Notes: a model not told the origin generated them from the sequence alone. Positions 25,149-33,180 are shown, numbered from the stretch's first letter. The stretch: 44,026 nucleotides of DNA from Halorubrum kocurii JCM 14978 (GCF_000337355.1 NZ_AOJH01000048.1:1-44026); one strand, 5' to 3'. A program made the numbers and translations.

Positions 25149-26063
25149 TTACGACGACGACGGCGACATCTCGATGTTGAGGCTCTTCTGGACGAGCTGG
25201 GTGAACGCCATCGAACACAGGAAGTACCAGACGATCCACATCTGGATCGGGCCGACGATGCCCGTGTCCCACGTGACGGTGCCCGCGAGCGGGACTATCA
25301 GCTCCTGCGTGGCGACGTCGGGGTACGCGGCGGAGGAGCCGCGGTAGCCGATCACCCAGAACATCCACAGGAACGCCGGGATCGTGAGGAACATGATCCA
25401 CACCATCGGGCGGAACTGCTCTTTGAACATCCCGAGCTGGTCGCCCATCGCGTCCATCTGCTCCTCCTGGATGGCGTCGAGCGCCTCCTGGTCGTCGCGC
25501 TCCTTTGCGTCTTTGCGACGTTCCTGGATGTCCTTCATCCGGTCCTGGTACGCGCTCATCTTGTCCATGTCCATGAGTCCCGCGCGCAACAGGGTGGAGT
25601 ACAGCCCCGTCGCGAGCGCGATCACCATGACCACGACGTAGAAGGGGACCAAGTTGAGGAGCGGCCCCAACACGAGGTCGAAGGCGCCGGCGATCGCGTT
25701 GCGAACCGGGTTGACGGCGTAGCCGACGAACGCGCCAAGCGTCGCGACCCCGGCGATCTTGTCCCACTTTGTCCACGTGGTCGTCTCCGGAGTGTCGACG
25801 TCGCTGCTGGTGATCCCGTCGTCGTCGTCGTCCTCCAGCCCGGCCTCGATGGCGTCGCGGTCCGCCAGCGCGAAACCGGTGTCCCCGTCGGTGAGAACCT
25901 CCTTCTCGATGAGCCGGCCCCACTGGCCGCTCGTGATCTCGTCGCGGACGTCGACCCACTGGACCTCCCCGTCCGTGGCGCTATCGAGGATGACCTCGAC
26001 GGCGTCTCGCATCTCGCTGTCTTCGCTGACCAGCGAGCGGACTCTCCGTTCCACCTTGCTCAT
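25149..26063 (-). CDS. EMC3/DUF106-family membrane insertase (Oxa1 superfamily)
   Basis: A 304-aa protein. An N-terminal cytosolic domain of about 95 residues (SKVERRVRSLVSEDSEMRDAVEVIL, then an acidic linker EAGLEDDDDDGITSS) is followed by three to four membrane helices. Between them lies a charged coiled-coil loop KMSAYQDRMKDIQERRKDAKE, the hallmark of archaeal DUF106, the homologue of Oxa1/YidC/EMC3 insertases. FRPMVWIMFLTIPAFLWMFWV and the final MWIVWYFLCSMAFTQLVQKSL complete the core. It lies directly downstream of adk, as is common in archaea, with its own TATA-like TTCTTAACT about 27 bp upstream. Confidence 0.88.
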   Translation of the reverse strand: MSKVERRVRSLVSEDSEMRDAVEVILDSATDGEVQWVDVRDEITSGQWGRLIEKEVLTDGDTGFALADRDAIEAGLEDDDDDGITSSDVDTPETTTWTKWDKIAGVATLGAFVGYAVNPVRNAIAGAFDLVLGPLLNLVPFYVVVMVIALATGLYSTLLRAGLMDMDKMSAYQDRMKDIQERRKDAKERDDQEALDAIQEEQMDAMGDQLGMFKEQFRPMVWIMFLTIPAFLWMFWVIGYRGSSAAYPDVATQELIVPLAGTVTWDTGIVGPIQMWIVWYFLCSMAFTQLVQKSLNIEMSPSSS

Positions 26064-26169
26064 TACCGTTCGGTTGTCGGCCGACAGTTAAGAACCTTGC
26101 AGGATCGCCGGCGACCGGTCCGTCGCCGCGAGACCGGTCACGGCGCCCCGGTCGCCGTTCGTCGCCCCC

Positions 26170-26793
26170 CTACTCGTCGAGAACGTCGCGGATGCGCTCG
26201 AAGACCTCGTCCGGCGTCGCCTCACCGTCGACCTCGACGAGGTTGCCCTCGTCGCGGAAGTGGTCGATAACGGGCTCGGTGTTCTCGTAGAACACCTCGA
26301 GGCGCTCGCGGGCGGTCTCCTCGGTGTCGTCGTCGCGCTGGATCAGCTCGCCGCCGCACTCGTCGCAGACGCCCGTCTCCTCGGGCGGCTGGAAGTCGAC
26401 GTGGTAGTTCGCGCCGCAGTCGTCGCACACCCGCCGGCCGGTGAGACGGTCGACGAGCACCTCCTCGTCGACGGCGAGGTAGATCACGGCGTCCAGGTCC
26501 GTGATCTCCGAGAGGTACTCCGCCTGGTCGAGGTTGCGCGGGTAGCCGTCGAGCACGAACCCCTCGGCGTCCGCCAGCGCGGCCTGGACGATCTCGTTGA
26601 CGACCGGGTCCGGGACCAGCTCCCCGGCCTCCATGAACGAGCGGGGCGTGCCGTACTCGGTCTCCATGTCCTTGTTCGCGCGGAGCGCGTCGCCGGTCGT
26701 GACGTGCTCGACGCCGTACTCGTCGGCGAGCTTCGCGCTCTGCGTCCCTTTTCCGGCGCCCGGCGCCCCCAACAGAAGGATCCGATGACTCAT
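26170..26793 (-). CDS. adk: Adenylate kinase
   Basis: A 207-aa bacterial-type adenylate kinase (AMP + ATP to 2 ADP). The P-loop is GAPGAGKGT (residues 9-17). [20 protein letters not shown] is the AMP-binding region, and [16 protein letters not shown] the conserved GYPR motif. The LID carries a complete zinc site (CDDCGANYH ... CDECGGEL). Length is normal. The ATG at 26793 is set by the P-loop strand, with TATA-like CTTTACG about 27 bp upstream. It is essential for nucleotide balance; cytosolic. Confidence 0.95.
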   Translation of the reverse strand: MSHRILLLGAPGAGKGTQSAKLADEYGVEHVTTGDALRANKDMETEYGTPRSFMEAGELVPDPVVNEIVQAALADAEGFVLDGYPRNLDQAEYLSEITDLDAVIYLAVDEEVLVDRLTGRRVCDDCGANYHVDFQPPEETGVCDECGGELIQRDDDTEETARERLEVFYENTEPVIDHFRDEGNLVEVDGEATPDEVFERIRDVLDE

Positions 26794-26843
26794 ACCGGAG
26801 CGCTCGCCCGCCGCACGTAAAGGCTTGAAGATCCCGGCCAACG

Positions 26844-27449
26844 CTACGCCGTTCCGCCGTCGCCCTCGCTCTCGTCCGCGTCGCCCTCCTCGTCCGCGTC
26901 GCCCTCCTCGTCCGCGTCGGGGTTCAGTCGGAGCCCCATCTCCAGCTCGAAGCTCTCGGCGTCGGAGGTCTCGAACCCGATCTTCTTGTACAGCGAGACG
27001 GCCGCGCGGTTCCAGCGCTCCACCGTGAGCCACACCTTCCGGATGCTCTCGGACTGGCCGTGGCCGAGCAGCCCGCGGATCAGGTGGGTGCCGATACCGG
27101 CCCGCTGGTACTCCTGGTGGACGAAGATCGCCAGCTCGTAGGCGTCGCCGTCGGGCACCAGCGTCGCGTGCCCGGCCACGTCGTCGCCGCACCACGCGAT
27201 CACGTTGAGACAGTCGTCGGCGAGGATCGCGTCCAGCCACTCGCGGATCCGCTTCTCCCCGCCCGGGGGGATCCCCTGCGCGCGGTCGGCCGGGTCGAAG
27301 GCGTCGTACATCTCCACGAGCGACTCGTACTCCTCGTCGGTACCCTCGTAGGGGCGGATCTCGACGGTACGCTCCTCCCGGTCGGTGAACTCCGTGGGCG
27401 GAACAGGGAACTCGTCGGCCACCGCGTCGGGGTATCGTCGGTCGCTCAT
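26844..27449 (-). CDS. GNAT-family N-acetyltransferase
   Basis: A 201-aa acetyltransferase. The acetyl-CoA pyrophosphate loop is [21 protein letters not shown], followed by [25 protein letters not shown], the classic C-terminal GNAT elements. The N-terminus ([29 protein letters not shown]) resembles protein/small-amine acetylases. The tail is an acidic repeat [16 protein letters not shown] encoded by an 18-bp tandem repeat (26872-26907 plus a partial unit). The ATG overlaps the UspA stop by four bases (ATGA), so it is the second gene of that operon. The substrate is unknown. Confidence 0.88.
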   Translation of the reverse strand: MSDRRYPDAVADEFPVPPTEFTDREERTVEIRPYEGTDEEYESLVEMYDAFDPADRAQGIPPGGEKRIREWLDAILADDCLNVIAWCGDDVAGHATLVPDGDAYELAIFVHQEYQRAGIGTHLIRGLLGHGQSESIRKVWLTVERWNRAAVSLYKKIGFETSDAESFELEMGLRLNPDADEEGDADEEGDADESEGDGGTA

Positions 27450-27814
27450 CTGACCAGCGTTACGGATGTCTTGGCGTTCAACAGGACGAATTCCGCGATC
27501 GACCCGATCGTGATCTTCCCCATCGGGCTCGTGTGGCCCCCGCCGAGGACGATCTCCTCGAACCCCTCCGTCTCCGCGATCTCCACCAGCCGGCTCCCCG
27601 GGTCGCCCTCGACCTGCCGGACCTCGGCGTCGATCCCCGCCTCCTCGACCGCCGACTCGGCCTTTCGGGCGATCTCGTCCGGATCGACCGACGAGTCCGG
27701 GTTCTCGACCACCGCGACCGTGAGGTCGTCGTTCGCGACCGCCGCGCGCTCGACGGTCCGGTCGAGCGCGCGGAACGAGTCGTCGCTGCCGCCGATCCCG
27801 CAGAGCACCTTCAT
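27446..27814 (-). CDS. Universal stress protein (UspA family)
   Basis: A 122-aa short Usp. [23 protein letters not shown] is the N-terminal strand-helix unit. [28 protein letters not shown] carries the ATP-binding pattern GxxG(9-10x)GS in near-complete form, so nucleotide binding is plausible here, unlike the Usp at 3410. The ATG at 27814 is supported by TATA-like TTTTTGTA (27838-27845) about 28 bp upstream. It is co-transcribed with the GNAT gene through an ATGA overlap, suggesting that the acetyltransferase is stress-linked. Confidence 0.88.
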   Translation of the reverse strand: MKVLCGIGGSDDSFRALDRTVERAAVANDDLTVAVVENPDSSVDPDEIARKAESAVEEAGIDAEVRQVEGDPGSRLVEIAETEGFEEIVLGGGHTSPMGKITIGSIAEFVLLNAKTSVTLVR

Positions 27815-27935
27815 ACGTCCCCCGTCCGCACGCCGGTACAAAAATGGATCTCTGATTACGGTCCGTTTCGGCCGGATCCCGCCGCCGCGATGGCCACCGA
27901 CAACCCTTTTGTTCGGCGGTCAGGTTACTAACGAC

Positions 27936-28730
27936 ATGAACGAACCAACCGATCCCGCGTCGGACGAGGGATCGGACGCCGCCGACGGGACCGCCGACGC
28001 CGGCGACGGAGCCGCGAACGCCGGCGAGGGGGCCGACGACGCCGCGAGAGAGTCGTCGGAACCGGGCGACGGGTCCCGGTCGGCTATCGACGCGACGGAC
28101 CGCGACGGATCCGACGACGCGACGGACCGCGACGGATCCGACGACGCGACGGACCGCGACGGATCCGACGACGAGGCGGGTGACCAGGCCCGAGAGCAGC
28201 TCCCGCCGGAGGTCCGCAAGTACGAGCGGTTCAAGAAGATGGACGGGGCGCGCTACGAGCGCGTCAACGAGTTCCTCCGCGACCGGACGTACATCACGGC
28301 CCGCGAGTGGGCGATCGCGCGGCTCTGCGCCGACTTCCGGACCGAGACGGGCGTCGAGATGACGAAGATCGGCGAGAACCTCCCCGAGCTGGTCCCCTTC
28401 ATGACCGACACGTACACGCCGCAGGCGGTCAACCAGGCGCGCTACTCTTTCGAGGAGAAGGTGACGAAGGCGGGCGCGACGTTCCTCTACGGCGCGATGT
28501 CCGGCTTCTTCACGGCGGAGGACTTAGACGAGATGATGTACGAGGTGACGGAGGTAGCGAAGTTCCTCCTCGAAGTCGAGGGGGTCGACCTCGCCGTCGC
28601 GGACGAGCTCGAAGCGGAGGACCGGATCAGCGAGGTGATGCGGGAGGTGCGCGCCTCCTCCGCGGATCTCCGGGGTGAAGAGGTCCGGTGTCCCGAGTGC
28701 GGACACGTCCACGAGCCGACCGAGGAGTAG
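27936..28730 (+). CDS. DUF5806-like protein with zinc-ribbon-like end
   Basis: A 264-aa protein. The first ~85 residues are acidic, disordered and repetitive, including ATDRDGSDD three times. The core (EVRKYERFKKMDGARYERVNEFL, REWAIARLCADFRTETGVEMTKIGENLPELVPFM, EEKVTKAGATFLYGAMSGFF) is strongly conserved in haloarchaea and I recall it as DUF5806. The C-terminus has CPECGHVH, half of a zinc ribbon. The function is unknown. The histidine kinase gene starts 2 bp after its stop, so the two are probably co-transcribed. Confidence 0.72.
   Translation: MNEPTDPASDEGSDAADGTADAGDGAANAGEGADDAARESSEPGDGSRSAIDATDRDGSDDATDRDGSDDATDRDGSDDEAGDQAREQLPPEVRKYERFKKMDGARYERVNEFLRDRTYITAREWAIARLCADFRTETGVEMTKIGENLPELVPFMTDTYTPQAVNQARYSFEEKVTKAGATFLYGAMSGFFTAEDLDEMMYEVTEVAKFLLEVEGVDLAVADELEAEDRISEVMREVRASSADLRGEEVRCPECGHVHEPTEE
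28089..28169 (+). repeat. Three exact 27-bp in-frame tandem repeats
   Basis: A 27-bp unit starting GACGCGACGGACCGCG occurs at 28089-28115, 28116-28142 and 28143-28169. It encodes DATDRDGSD three times inside the disordered N-terminus of the DUF5806-like protein. The exact identity, including third positions, points to recent expansion. Confidence 0.9.
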
Positions 28731-28732
28731 CG

Positions 28733-30274
28733 ATGGAGCGATTTCCGGAGGCCCTCGACGGCGTCCCGGACGCGGTCGTGATCGTCGACAGCGACGGGAT
28801 CGTCCAGGCCGGTAACAGACGCGTGGAGCGGGTCCTCGGGTACACGCCGACGGAGGTGGAGGGCAGGAGCTTCGAGACGCTGCTGTACGACCCCCGCGAA
28901 GGCTCGGCCGGCGAGGAGCTCCACCGCTACGTCGTCGACCCCGAGCCGCGCTCGATGGCGGCGAGCCTGGACCTGTGCGCGCGGCGCGCGGACGGGAGCG
29001 AGGTGCCGGTGACCCTCAGCCTCGGCCCGTTCGAACAGGACGGCGAAACGTTCCTCGTCGCGACGATCGTCGACGTCAGGGAAGAGCGCGCGGAGCAGGC
29101 CGAGCTCCACCGCCGAACGCGGACGCTGGAAGCGCTCCACGAGGCGACCCAGGACCTGCTGAAGACGACCGATCGGGAGTTCGCCGCGGAGGCGGCGGTC
29201 GAGTACGTCGAGGAGGTGCTCGGACACCCGATAGCGGGGATCTGGCTGTACGACGAGGACCGCGACGTCCTCGGTCCGGTCGTCTGGACCGACAAGGCCG
29301 ACGAGCTCGTCGGCGACCACCCGACGTTCGGCCCCGACGAGGCGAGCATCTCGTGGGAGGCGTTCGAGTCCGGCGACCCGGTGTACGTGGCCGACACGCA
29401 CGCCGATCCGGACCGGTACAACCGGAACTCGCCGATCCGCAGCGAGCTGATACTCCCGCTCGGCCGGTACGGCCTCATCAACATCGGGGGCACGGAGCGG
29501 GACGCGTTCGACGAGTCGGACCTCGCCGTCGCGCGCCTCTGGGCCGCCACCGTCACGATGGTGTTCGTCAGGATCGAACGCGAGCGCCAGCTGCGGGTCC
29601 GCGAACGGGAGATCGCCCGCGAGCGGGACCGGCTGGAGGAGTTCGCCAGCCTCGTCTCCCACGACCTGCGGAGTCCGCTCAACGTCGCCACGGGGAACCT
29701 CGACATGGTCCGCGAGCGGCTCCGGGAGGACCACGAGGACCTGACCGAGATCGACACCGTCGCCCGCTCGCTCGACCGGATGGAGTCGCTCGTGGAGGAC
29801 ATGCTGACGCTCGCGAGACAGGGCTCCGCCATCGACGAGACCGAGACGGTGTCGCTCGCCGCGCTGGCCGAGGAGTGCTGGACCGGCGTCGACACCGCGT
29901 TCGCCGACCTCGTCGTCGTCGACGACCTCCGGGTCCGCGCCGACCGGAGCCGGTTGCGGCAGGCCCTGGAGAACCTGTTTACCAACGCGGTCACCCACGC
30001 CGGCGAGTCGGTCCGCGTCGAGGTCGGGGCCCTCCCCGACGGCGACGGCTTTTACGTCGCGGACGACGGTCCCGGAATCCCCGCGGACCGCCGCGACGAA
30101 GTGTTCGACGCCGGCGTCTCGACCGACCCGGAGGGGACCGGCTTCGGCCTCAAGATCGTCGCCGAGGTCGCCGACGCGCACGGGTGGACCGTCGAGATCG
30201 CCGACGACGACACGGGCGACCCCGGCGCCCGGTTCGAGTTACGCGGCGTCGAAACGGTCGACGCCGACGCCTGA
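28733..30274 (+). CDS. PAS/GAF sensor histidine kinase
   Basis: A 513-aa soluble sensor kinase. An N-terminal PAS domain (ALDGVPDAVVIVDSDGIVQAGN ... RRADGSEVPVTLSLGP, about residues 5-120) is followed by a GAF domain (LHEATQDLLKTTDREFAAEAAVEYV ... ARLWAATVTMVF, about 140-280) and a kinase core. The H-box is FASLVSHDLRSPLNVA with His310, the N-box ENLFTNAVTHA, the G1 box DDGPGIP and the G2 box GTGFGLKI. No membrane segment is seen, so it senses cytosolic signals. No response regulator lies nearby, as usual for haloarchaeal kinases. The ATG is 2 bp after the DUF5806 stop. Confidence 0.92.
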   Translation: MERFPEALDGVPDAVVIVDSDGIVQAGNRRVERVLGYTPTEVEGRSFETLLYDPREGSAGEELHRYVVDPEPRSMAASLDLCARRADGSEVPVTLSLGPFEQDGETFLVATIVDVREERAEQAELHRRTRTLEALHEATQDLLKTTDREFAAEAAVEYVEEVLGHPIAGIWLYDEDRDVLGPVVWTDKADELVGDHPTFGPDEASISWEAFESGDPVYVADTHADPDRYNRNSPIRSELILPLGRYGLINIGGTERDAFDESDLAVARLWAATVTMVFVRIERERQLRVREREIARERDRLEEFASLVSHDLRSPLNVATGNLDMVRERLREDHEDLTEIDTVARSLDRMESLVEDMLTLARQGSAIDETETVSLAALAEECWTGVDTAFADLVVVDDLRVRADRSRLRQALENLFTNAVTHAGESVRVEVGALPDGDGFYVADDGPGIPADRRDEVFDAGVSTDPEGTGFGLKIVAEVADAHGWTVEIADDDTGDPGARFELRGVETVDADA

Positions 30275-30298
30275 AACGGGACCCTGTGCGGTACCGAC

Positions 30299-31111
30299 TC
30301 AGACGCCCTCGAATGAAGGGAGGTGCCGCGTCGAGACGCCCGCTCCGTCGAGCGCGACGTCGACGTTCGGGCCCCGGTCCGCGCTCGGGAGCCCGACGTT
30401 GATCCGCCCCTCGCCGGTCACGCCGTCCTCCTCCATGCGAGCGGTGACGCGGTAGCCGCCCCGCAGGTCCGTGATCGACCGCACCTCGACGGCGGTCTCC
30501 GGGTCGACCGCGACGTCGAGGTCGGCGACCGTCTCGCCGGGTTCCGCGTCGTCGCCGGACGACCGGCGCGTCACGGTCAGCGCGAGTTCGCGCGCCTCCT
30601 CGGTGACGTTGAGGAGGCGGACGCCGAGCGGGGGCGAGGACCGGTCCTCCCCGGGGGCGGAGTCACCGTCGGTGCCGTCGCTCGAGCCGTCGGTCCCCGC
30701 AGTTCTTCGCCGCACGTCCAGCCGGAGGGTCCGGTCCGGCGTCACCAGGTAGGGAACCGGATCGGCGTACAGCTCGCCCACGGAGCGGTCGCCGTCGTCC
30801 TCGTAGTACACCGATCCCGCGTGCTGTGCGGTCGCGTAGTGGTCGTCGCCGGAGACGTGGTCGACCGTCGCGGCGGCGTCGACGGTCACCTCCACCGCCC
30901 CGGCCGCCGCGTGGTGGTTGTGCGCGTACACCTCCTCGTACGCGGCGACGTACGCCGCGACGGCCTCCGACTCGAGCTCGTCGGGGCGCTCCGGCGGATC
31001 GCGCTCTGCGACTCCCTCCGTGCCCCCGCTTCCGGCGAGGTCGGCGCAGCCGGCGACCCCGCCGCAGACCGCGGCGCCGGCGCCTCTGAGGAGGAACGCG
31101 CGTCTGTCCAT
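30299..31111 (-). CDS. Tat-type lipoprotein of unknown function
   Basis: A 270-aa protein. DRRAFLLRGAGAAVCGGVAGC is a Tat signal with lipobox VAGC near residue 21. The mature part has HNHHAAAGAVEVTVDAAATVD, a serine/aspartate-rich insert (GTDGSSDGTDGDSAPGEDRSS) and beta-strand-rich C-terminal segments (TAVEVRSITDLRGGYRVTARME) that look like an immunoglobulin-type fold. The family is not recognised. It is probably surface-anchored. It shares the minus strand with the phosphodiesterase upstream but is separated from it by a palindrome. Confidence 0.72.
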   Translation of the reverse strand: MDRRAFLLRGAGAAVCGGVAGCADLAGSGGTEGVAERDPPERPDELESEAVAAYVAAYEEVYAHNHHAAAGAVEVTVDAAATVDHVSGDDHYATAQHAGSVYYEDDGDRSVGELYADPVPYLVTPDRTLRLDVRRRTAGTDGSSDGTDGDSAPGEDRSSPPLGVRLLNVTEEARELALTVTRRSSGDDAEPGETVADLDVAVDPETAVEVRSITDLRGGYRVTARMEEDGVTGEGRINVGLPSADRGPNVDVALDGAGVSTRHLPSFEGV

Positions 31112-31152
31112 ACGGGGTGTCCTCGCGGCCCGGTCAAAAGGTCAACGAAAGA

Positions 31153-31168
31153 ACAAACGCGCGTTTGT
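31153..31168. promoter_or_regulatory. Perfect 16-bp palindrome
   Basis: ACAAACGC-GCGTTTGT is a perfect dyad 15 bp beyond the stop of the YfcE-type gene and about 42 bp upstream of the lipoprotein start. On the minus strand it is followed by T-rich TCTTTCGTTGACCTTTTGACC. It could terminate the phosphodiesterase transcript or be an operator for the lipoprotein gene. Confidence 0.45.
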
Positions 31169-31182
31169 GTATCGCGTTCCGC

Positions 31183-31749
31183 TTATAAATCGAGGGCGTG
31201 GTGCGTCACCGCGTCGGCGCCGGTCGCGCCGTCGGCGTCGGCGTCGAGGACCGCGACCCGGAAGGCGTCGTCCGCGCCCGCGACGGGGATTGGGAGTCCG
31301 CCCGGATTCACCCGCACCGCGCCGCCGCGCTCCTCGACGCCGTGCGCGTGTGTGTGGCCGTGGAGCACGTAGTCGTAGTCGCCGCAGTCGACGAGGGCGT
31401 CGACGACGATCCCGCTCGTGCCGTGGGTGACCGCGACGTCGACGGCGTCCCCGGCGTCTCCGCCCGAATCGGAATCCCCGAACGAGAGCGTCCCGGCCTC
31501 GCCGAGGTAGGTGCCGAACGACTCGACGGTCGACTGGACCGCCCACTCGCCGTCGTTGTTGCCGCGGACAGCGTAGAAGTCGAAGCCGTCGTCGGAGTCG
31601 TCGCCGACGTCGAACGGGGTCACCGAGAAGGGCGCGACGAAGTCGCCGCAGTGGACGACGGCGTCGACGCCCTCGCGTTCGAACAGCGCTACGGCCGCCT
31701 CGACGGCGGCGAGGTCGTCGTGGGTGTCGGAGACGATGCCGATCCGCAT
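31183..31749 (-). CDS. YfcE-type metallophosphoesterase
   Basis: A 188-aa phosphodiesterase of the YfcE/MJ0936 family. All metal-binding motifs are present: IGIVSDTHDD (residues 3-12), VVHCGDFV, VRGNNDGEW, VTHGTSG and LHGHTHAHG. VNPGGLPIP is the family's PGS-like segment. These enzymes hydrolyse phosphodiesters with Mn or Ni; the physiological substrate is unknown. The ATG at 31749 is supported by TATA-like CTTTTATTT (about 31777-31785) 27-35 bp upstream. Its promoter abuts the norB remnant on the other strand. Confidence 0.92.
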   Translation of the reverse strand: MRIGIVSDTHDDLAAVEAAVALFEREGVDAVVHCGDFVAPFSVTPFDVGDDSDDGFDFYAVRGNNDGEWAVQSTVESFGTYLGEAGTLSFGDSDSGGDAGDAVDVAVTHGTSGIVVDALVDCGDYDYVLHGHTHAHGVEERGGAVRVNPGGLPIPVAGADDAFRVAVLDADADGATGADAVTHHALDL

Positions 31750-31783
31750 GGTACGTTTCGCCGATCGCGCCGCGCGGAAATAA

Positions 31784-32011
31784 AAGGCGGTCACGGAGGG
31801 GTACGCCGCAGCGCGCAGCCACGCGTTCGACGAGGGCTCGCTCGTCCAGACGCTGTTCTGGGCGCGGCTCCCAGGCGACACCCTGCTCATCCTCGGGACC
31901 GTCATCTATTTCGCGGACCTGATTCGCAAGCGGTTCGTCCTGCGGAGCTCCGCCGACGACCCGAGCGTCGACGACATGGCCGTCGCCGAGGGGATCGTCG
32001 ACGACGACTGA
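31784..32011 (+). pseudogene. norB: 3' remnant of nitric oxide reductase subunit B
   Basis: An open frame without a start codon encodes about 75 residues: EGYAAARSHAF, EGSLVQTLFWARLPGD, TLLILGTVIYFADL, IRKRFVLR, then an acidic tail. This matches the extreme C-terminus of quinol nitric oxide reductase (EGxxYARSxEF...QTLxWLRxPGDTxFxxG plus the last membrane helix). Codon use is still haloarchaeal. A TAA lies in frame just before it, and the other ~90% of the gene is absent. It is broken at the promoter of the divergent phosphodiesterase gene. Confidence 0.8.
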
Positions 32012-32017
32012 GCGGGT

Positions 32018-32461
32018 TCAGTCGTCAAGCCGGTCGTCCCGGTTCGACCAGCGGTCCGCGTCAGTCGCCAGATCGCGCACCTCGCGCCGGATCCCGGCGT
32101 AGTTGTCGACGATGTCTCCCGTCGTGACGATCCCGACGGGGCTCATCCCCTCGACCACGACGAGCTTCTTCACTCCCTCGGAGCGCATGCGGTCGGTCGC
32201 GGTCCGGAGCGTCTTCGTCGGCTGGATCGTCGCGAGCGGGCTGCTCGTCGCCTTCCGAAGCGGGATCGCCGAGAACGGGTCGTCGGTGACGTACCCGGCG
32301 TGGAGCACGTCGGCCTCGGTGGCGATACCGGCGGGGGTCCCCTCGTTCGTGACGACCACGCTGCCGACGCGGTTCCTGAGCATCAGTTCGGCCGCGTCCC
32401 GGACCGACGCGCCGGCGTCGCAGGCGACGAGATCGGTCGTCATCACCTCGTTGACGAGCAT
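32018..32461 (-). CDS. CBS-domain pair protein
   Basis: A 147-aa protein made of two CBS domains. The first is VNEVMTTDLVACDAGASVRDAAELMLRNRVGSVVVTNEGTPAGIATEADV (residues 2-52); the second is ATIQPTKTLRTATDRMRSEGVKKLVVVEGMSPVGIVTTGDIV (about 77-118). Both contain the G-I-x-T-x-x-D ending that binds adenosyl ligands such as AMP, ATP or SAM. No catalytic domain is attached. It lies downstream of dacZ on the same strand with a 68-bp gap, so it could respond to nucleotides, possibly c-di-AMP, but that is inference. Confidence 0.88.
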   Translation of the reverse strand: MLVNEVMTTDLVACDAGASVRDAAELMLRNRVGSVVVTNEGTPAGIATEADVLHAGYVTDDPFSAIPLRKATSSPLATIQPTKTLRTATDRMRSEGVKKLVVVEGMSPVGIVTTGDIVDNYAGIRREVRDLATDADRWSNRDDRLDD

Positions 32462-32529
32462 GCCGCCCGGTACTCCGGGTGCTCACTTGAGAGCCGGGGT
32501 CGGAGCGGTGCCCCGCCGAGAGCGCGCGC

Positions 32530-33087
32530 TCACTCGGCGCGCCACTTCCCGCCGAGCGCGTCGCGCGTCATCGACTCCGCGTCGCCGTCGCGGAACACGC
32601 TCACCCGTCCCGTCTCCTCGCTCAGCGTCACCGTCGCGACGACCTCGGGGCGCACCGAGGTCTCGATCGCGCTCATGTGCCGCGACCCCATCCACGGCTC
32701 GTAGCTCACGTCGTCGACCAGATCGCTCTCGTCGCCGCGGGTGCCGAGGTCGCGGAAGCGGACCATCTGCGCCTCGATCTCGCCGTCGACCGCGACGACG
32801 ACGCCGCCGTCCTGCTCGAGGCTCACCGACTCGACGGCGTCGACGAACTCGGCCTCCGCGAACGCGGTCGGACAGCTCTCCCGGGGCCACCGGTTGTCGC
32901 CCATCGGGTCGGCGTACTCGCCGTAGTCGCGGTCGGCGACGACCGCGAAGTAGAGCCCGGGTCCCTTCACGTGCGGCTCGTCCCAGCCGTCGAACGCGAG
33001 GCTGACGTGTTCGGCGCAGTAGGTCAGTCGGTCGACGACCTCGCGGACCCGTTCGTGGGTGCCGTACTCGATCGCGAGGCCGCTCAT
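32530..33087 (-). CDS. dacZ: Diadenylate cyclase DacZ (c-di-AMP synthase)
   Basis: A 185-aa protein with a DAC (DisA_N) domain, which condenses two ATP into c-di-AMP. Visible motifs: GPGLYFAVVADRDYGEYADPMGD; VVVAVDGEIEAQMVRF, holding the catalytic Asp101-Gly102 with Glu103 where bacterial enzymes have Ala; and MGSRHMSAIETSVRPEVVATVTLSEETGRVSVF, the GTRHRAA-type motif (RHMSA, 136-140). Length and architecture fit the haloarchaeal DacZ class. c-di-AMP controls osmotic and ion balance. The ATG overlaps the stop of a 14-codon leader ORF (ATGA). Confidence 0.85.
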   Translation of the reverse strand: MSGLAIEYGTHERVREVVDRLTYCAEHVSLAFDGWDEPHVKGPGLYFAVVADRDYGEYADPMGDNRWPRESCPTAFAEAEFVDAVESVSLEQDGGVVVAVDGEIEAQMVRFRDLGTRGDESDLVDDVSYEPWMGSRHMSAIETSVRPEVVATVTLSEETGRVSVFRDGDAESMTRDALGGKWRAE

Positions 33088-33128
33088 TCGGTGTCCTCCG
33101 CTCGACTGTCCGTGACGCGAACGCTCAT
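33084..33128 (-). CDS. 14-codon leader ORF upstream of dacZ
   Basis: ATG at 33128 opens a frame for MSVRVTDSRAEDTE ending at TGA 33084-33086, which overlaps the dacZ ATG (33085-33087) as ATGA. A TATA box (33151-33157) is centred 26 bp upstream of this ATG, so the leaderless transcript would begin at the leader rather than at dacZ, making dacZ translation dependent on coupling. The third positions are partly haloarchaeal. Expression is inferred from layout only. Confidence 0.5.
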   Translation of the reverse strand: MSVRVTDSRAEDTE

Positions 33129-33150
33129 ACCTACATGAACGAGCGGGCCG

Positions 33151-33157
33151 TATATAA
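33151..33157 (-). promoter_or_regulatory. TATA box for dacZ transcript
   Basis: TTATATA on the minus strand is centred 26 bp upstream of the ATG at 33128 and about 67 bp upstream of the dacZ ATG. The first spacing is the archaeal norm for a leaderless mRNA, placing the transcript start at the leader ORF. Confidence 0.6.
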
Positions 33158-33180
33158 GCGGTTACGAGTCGGGCCGAGTC

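Noticed and set aside
26872-26919. 18-bp tandem repeats at the end of the GNAT gene
   Set aside because: They encode an acidic DADEEG tail of a kind common in haloarchaeal proteins; noted within the gene entry rather than as a separate finding.
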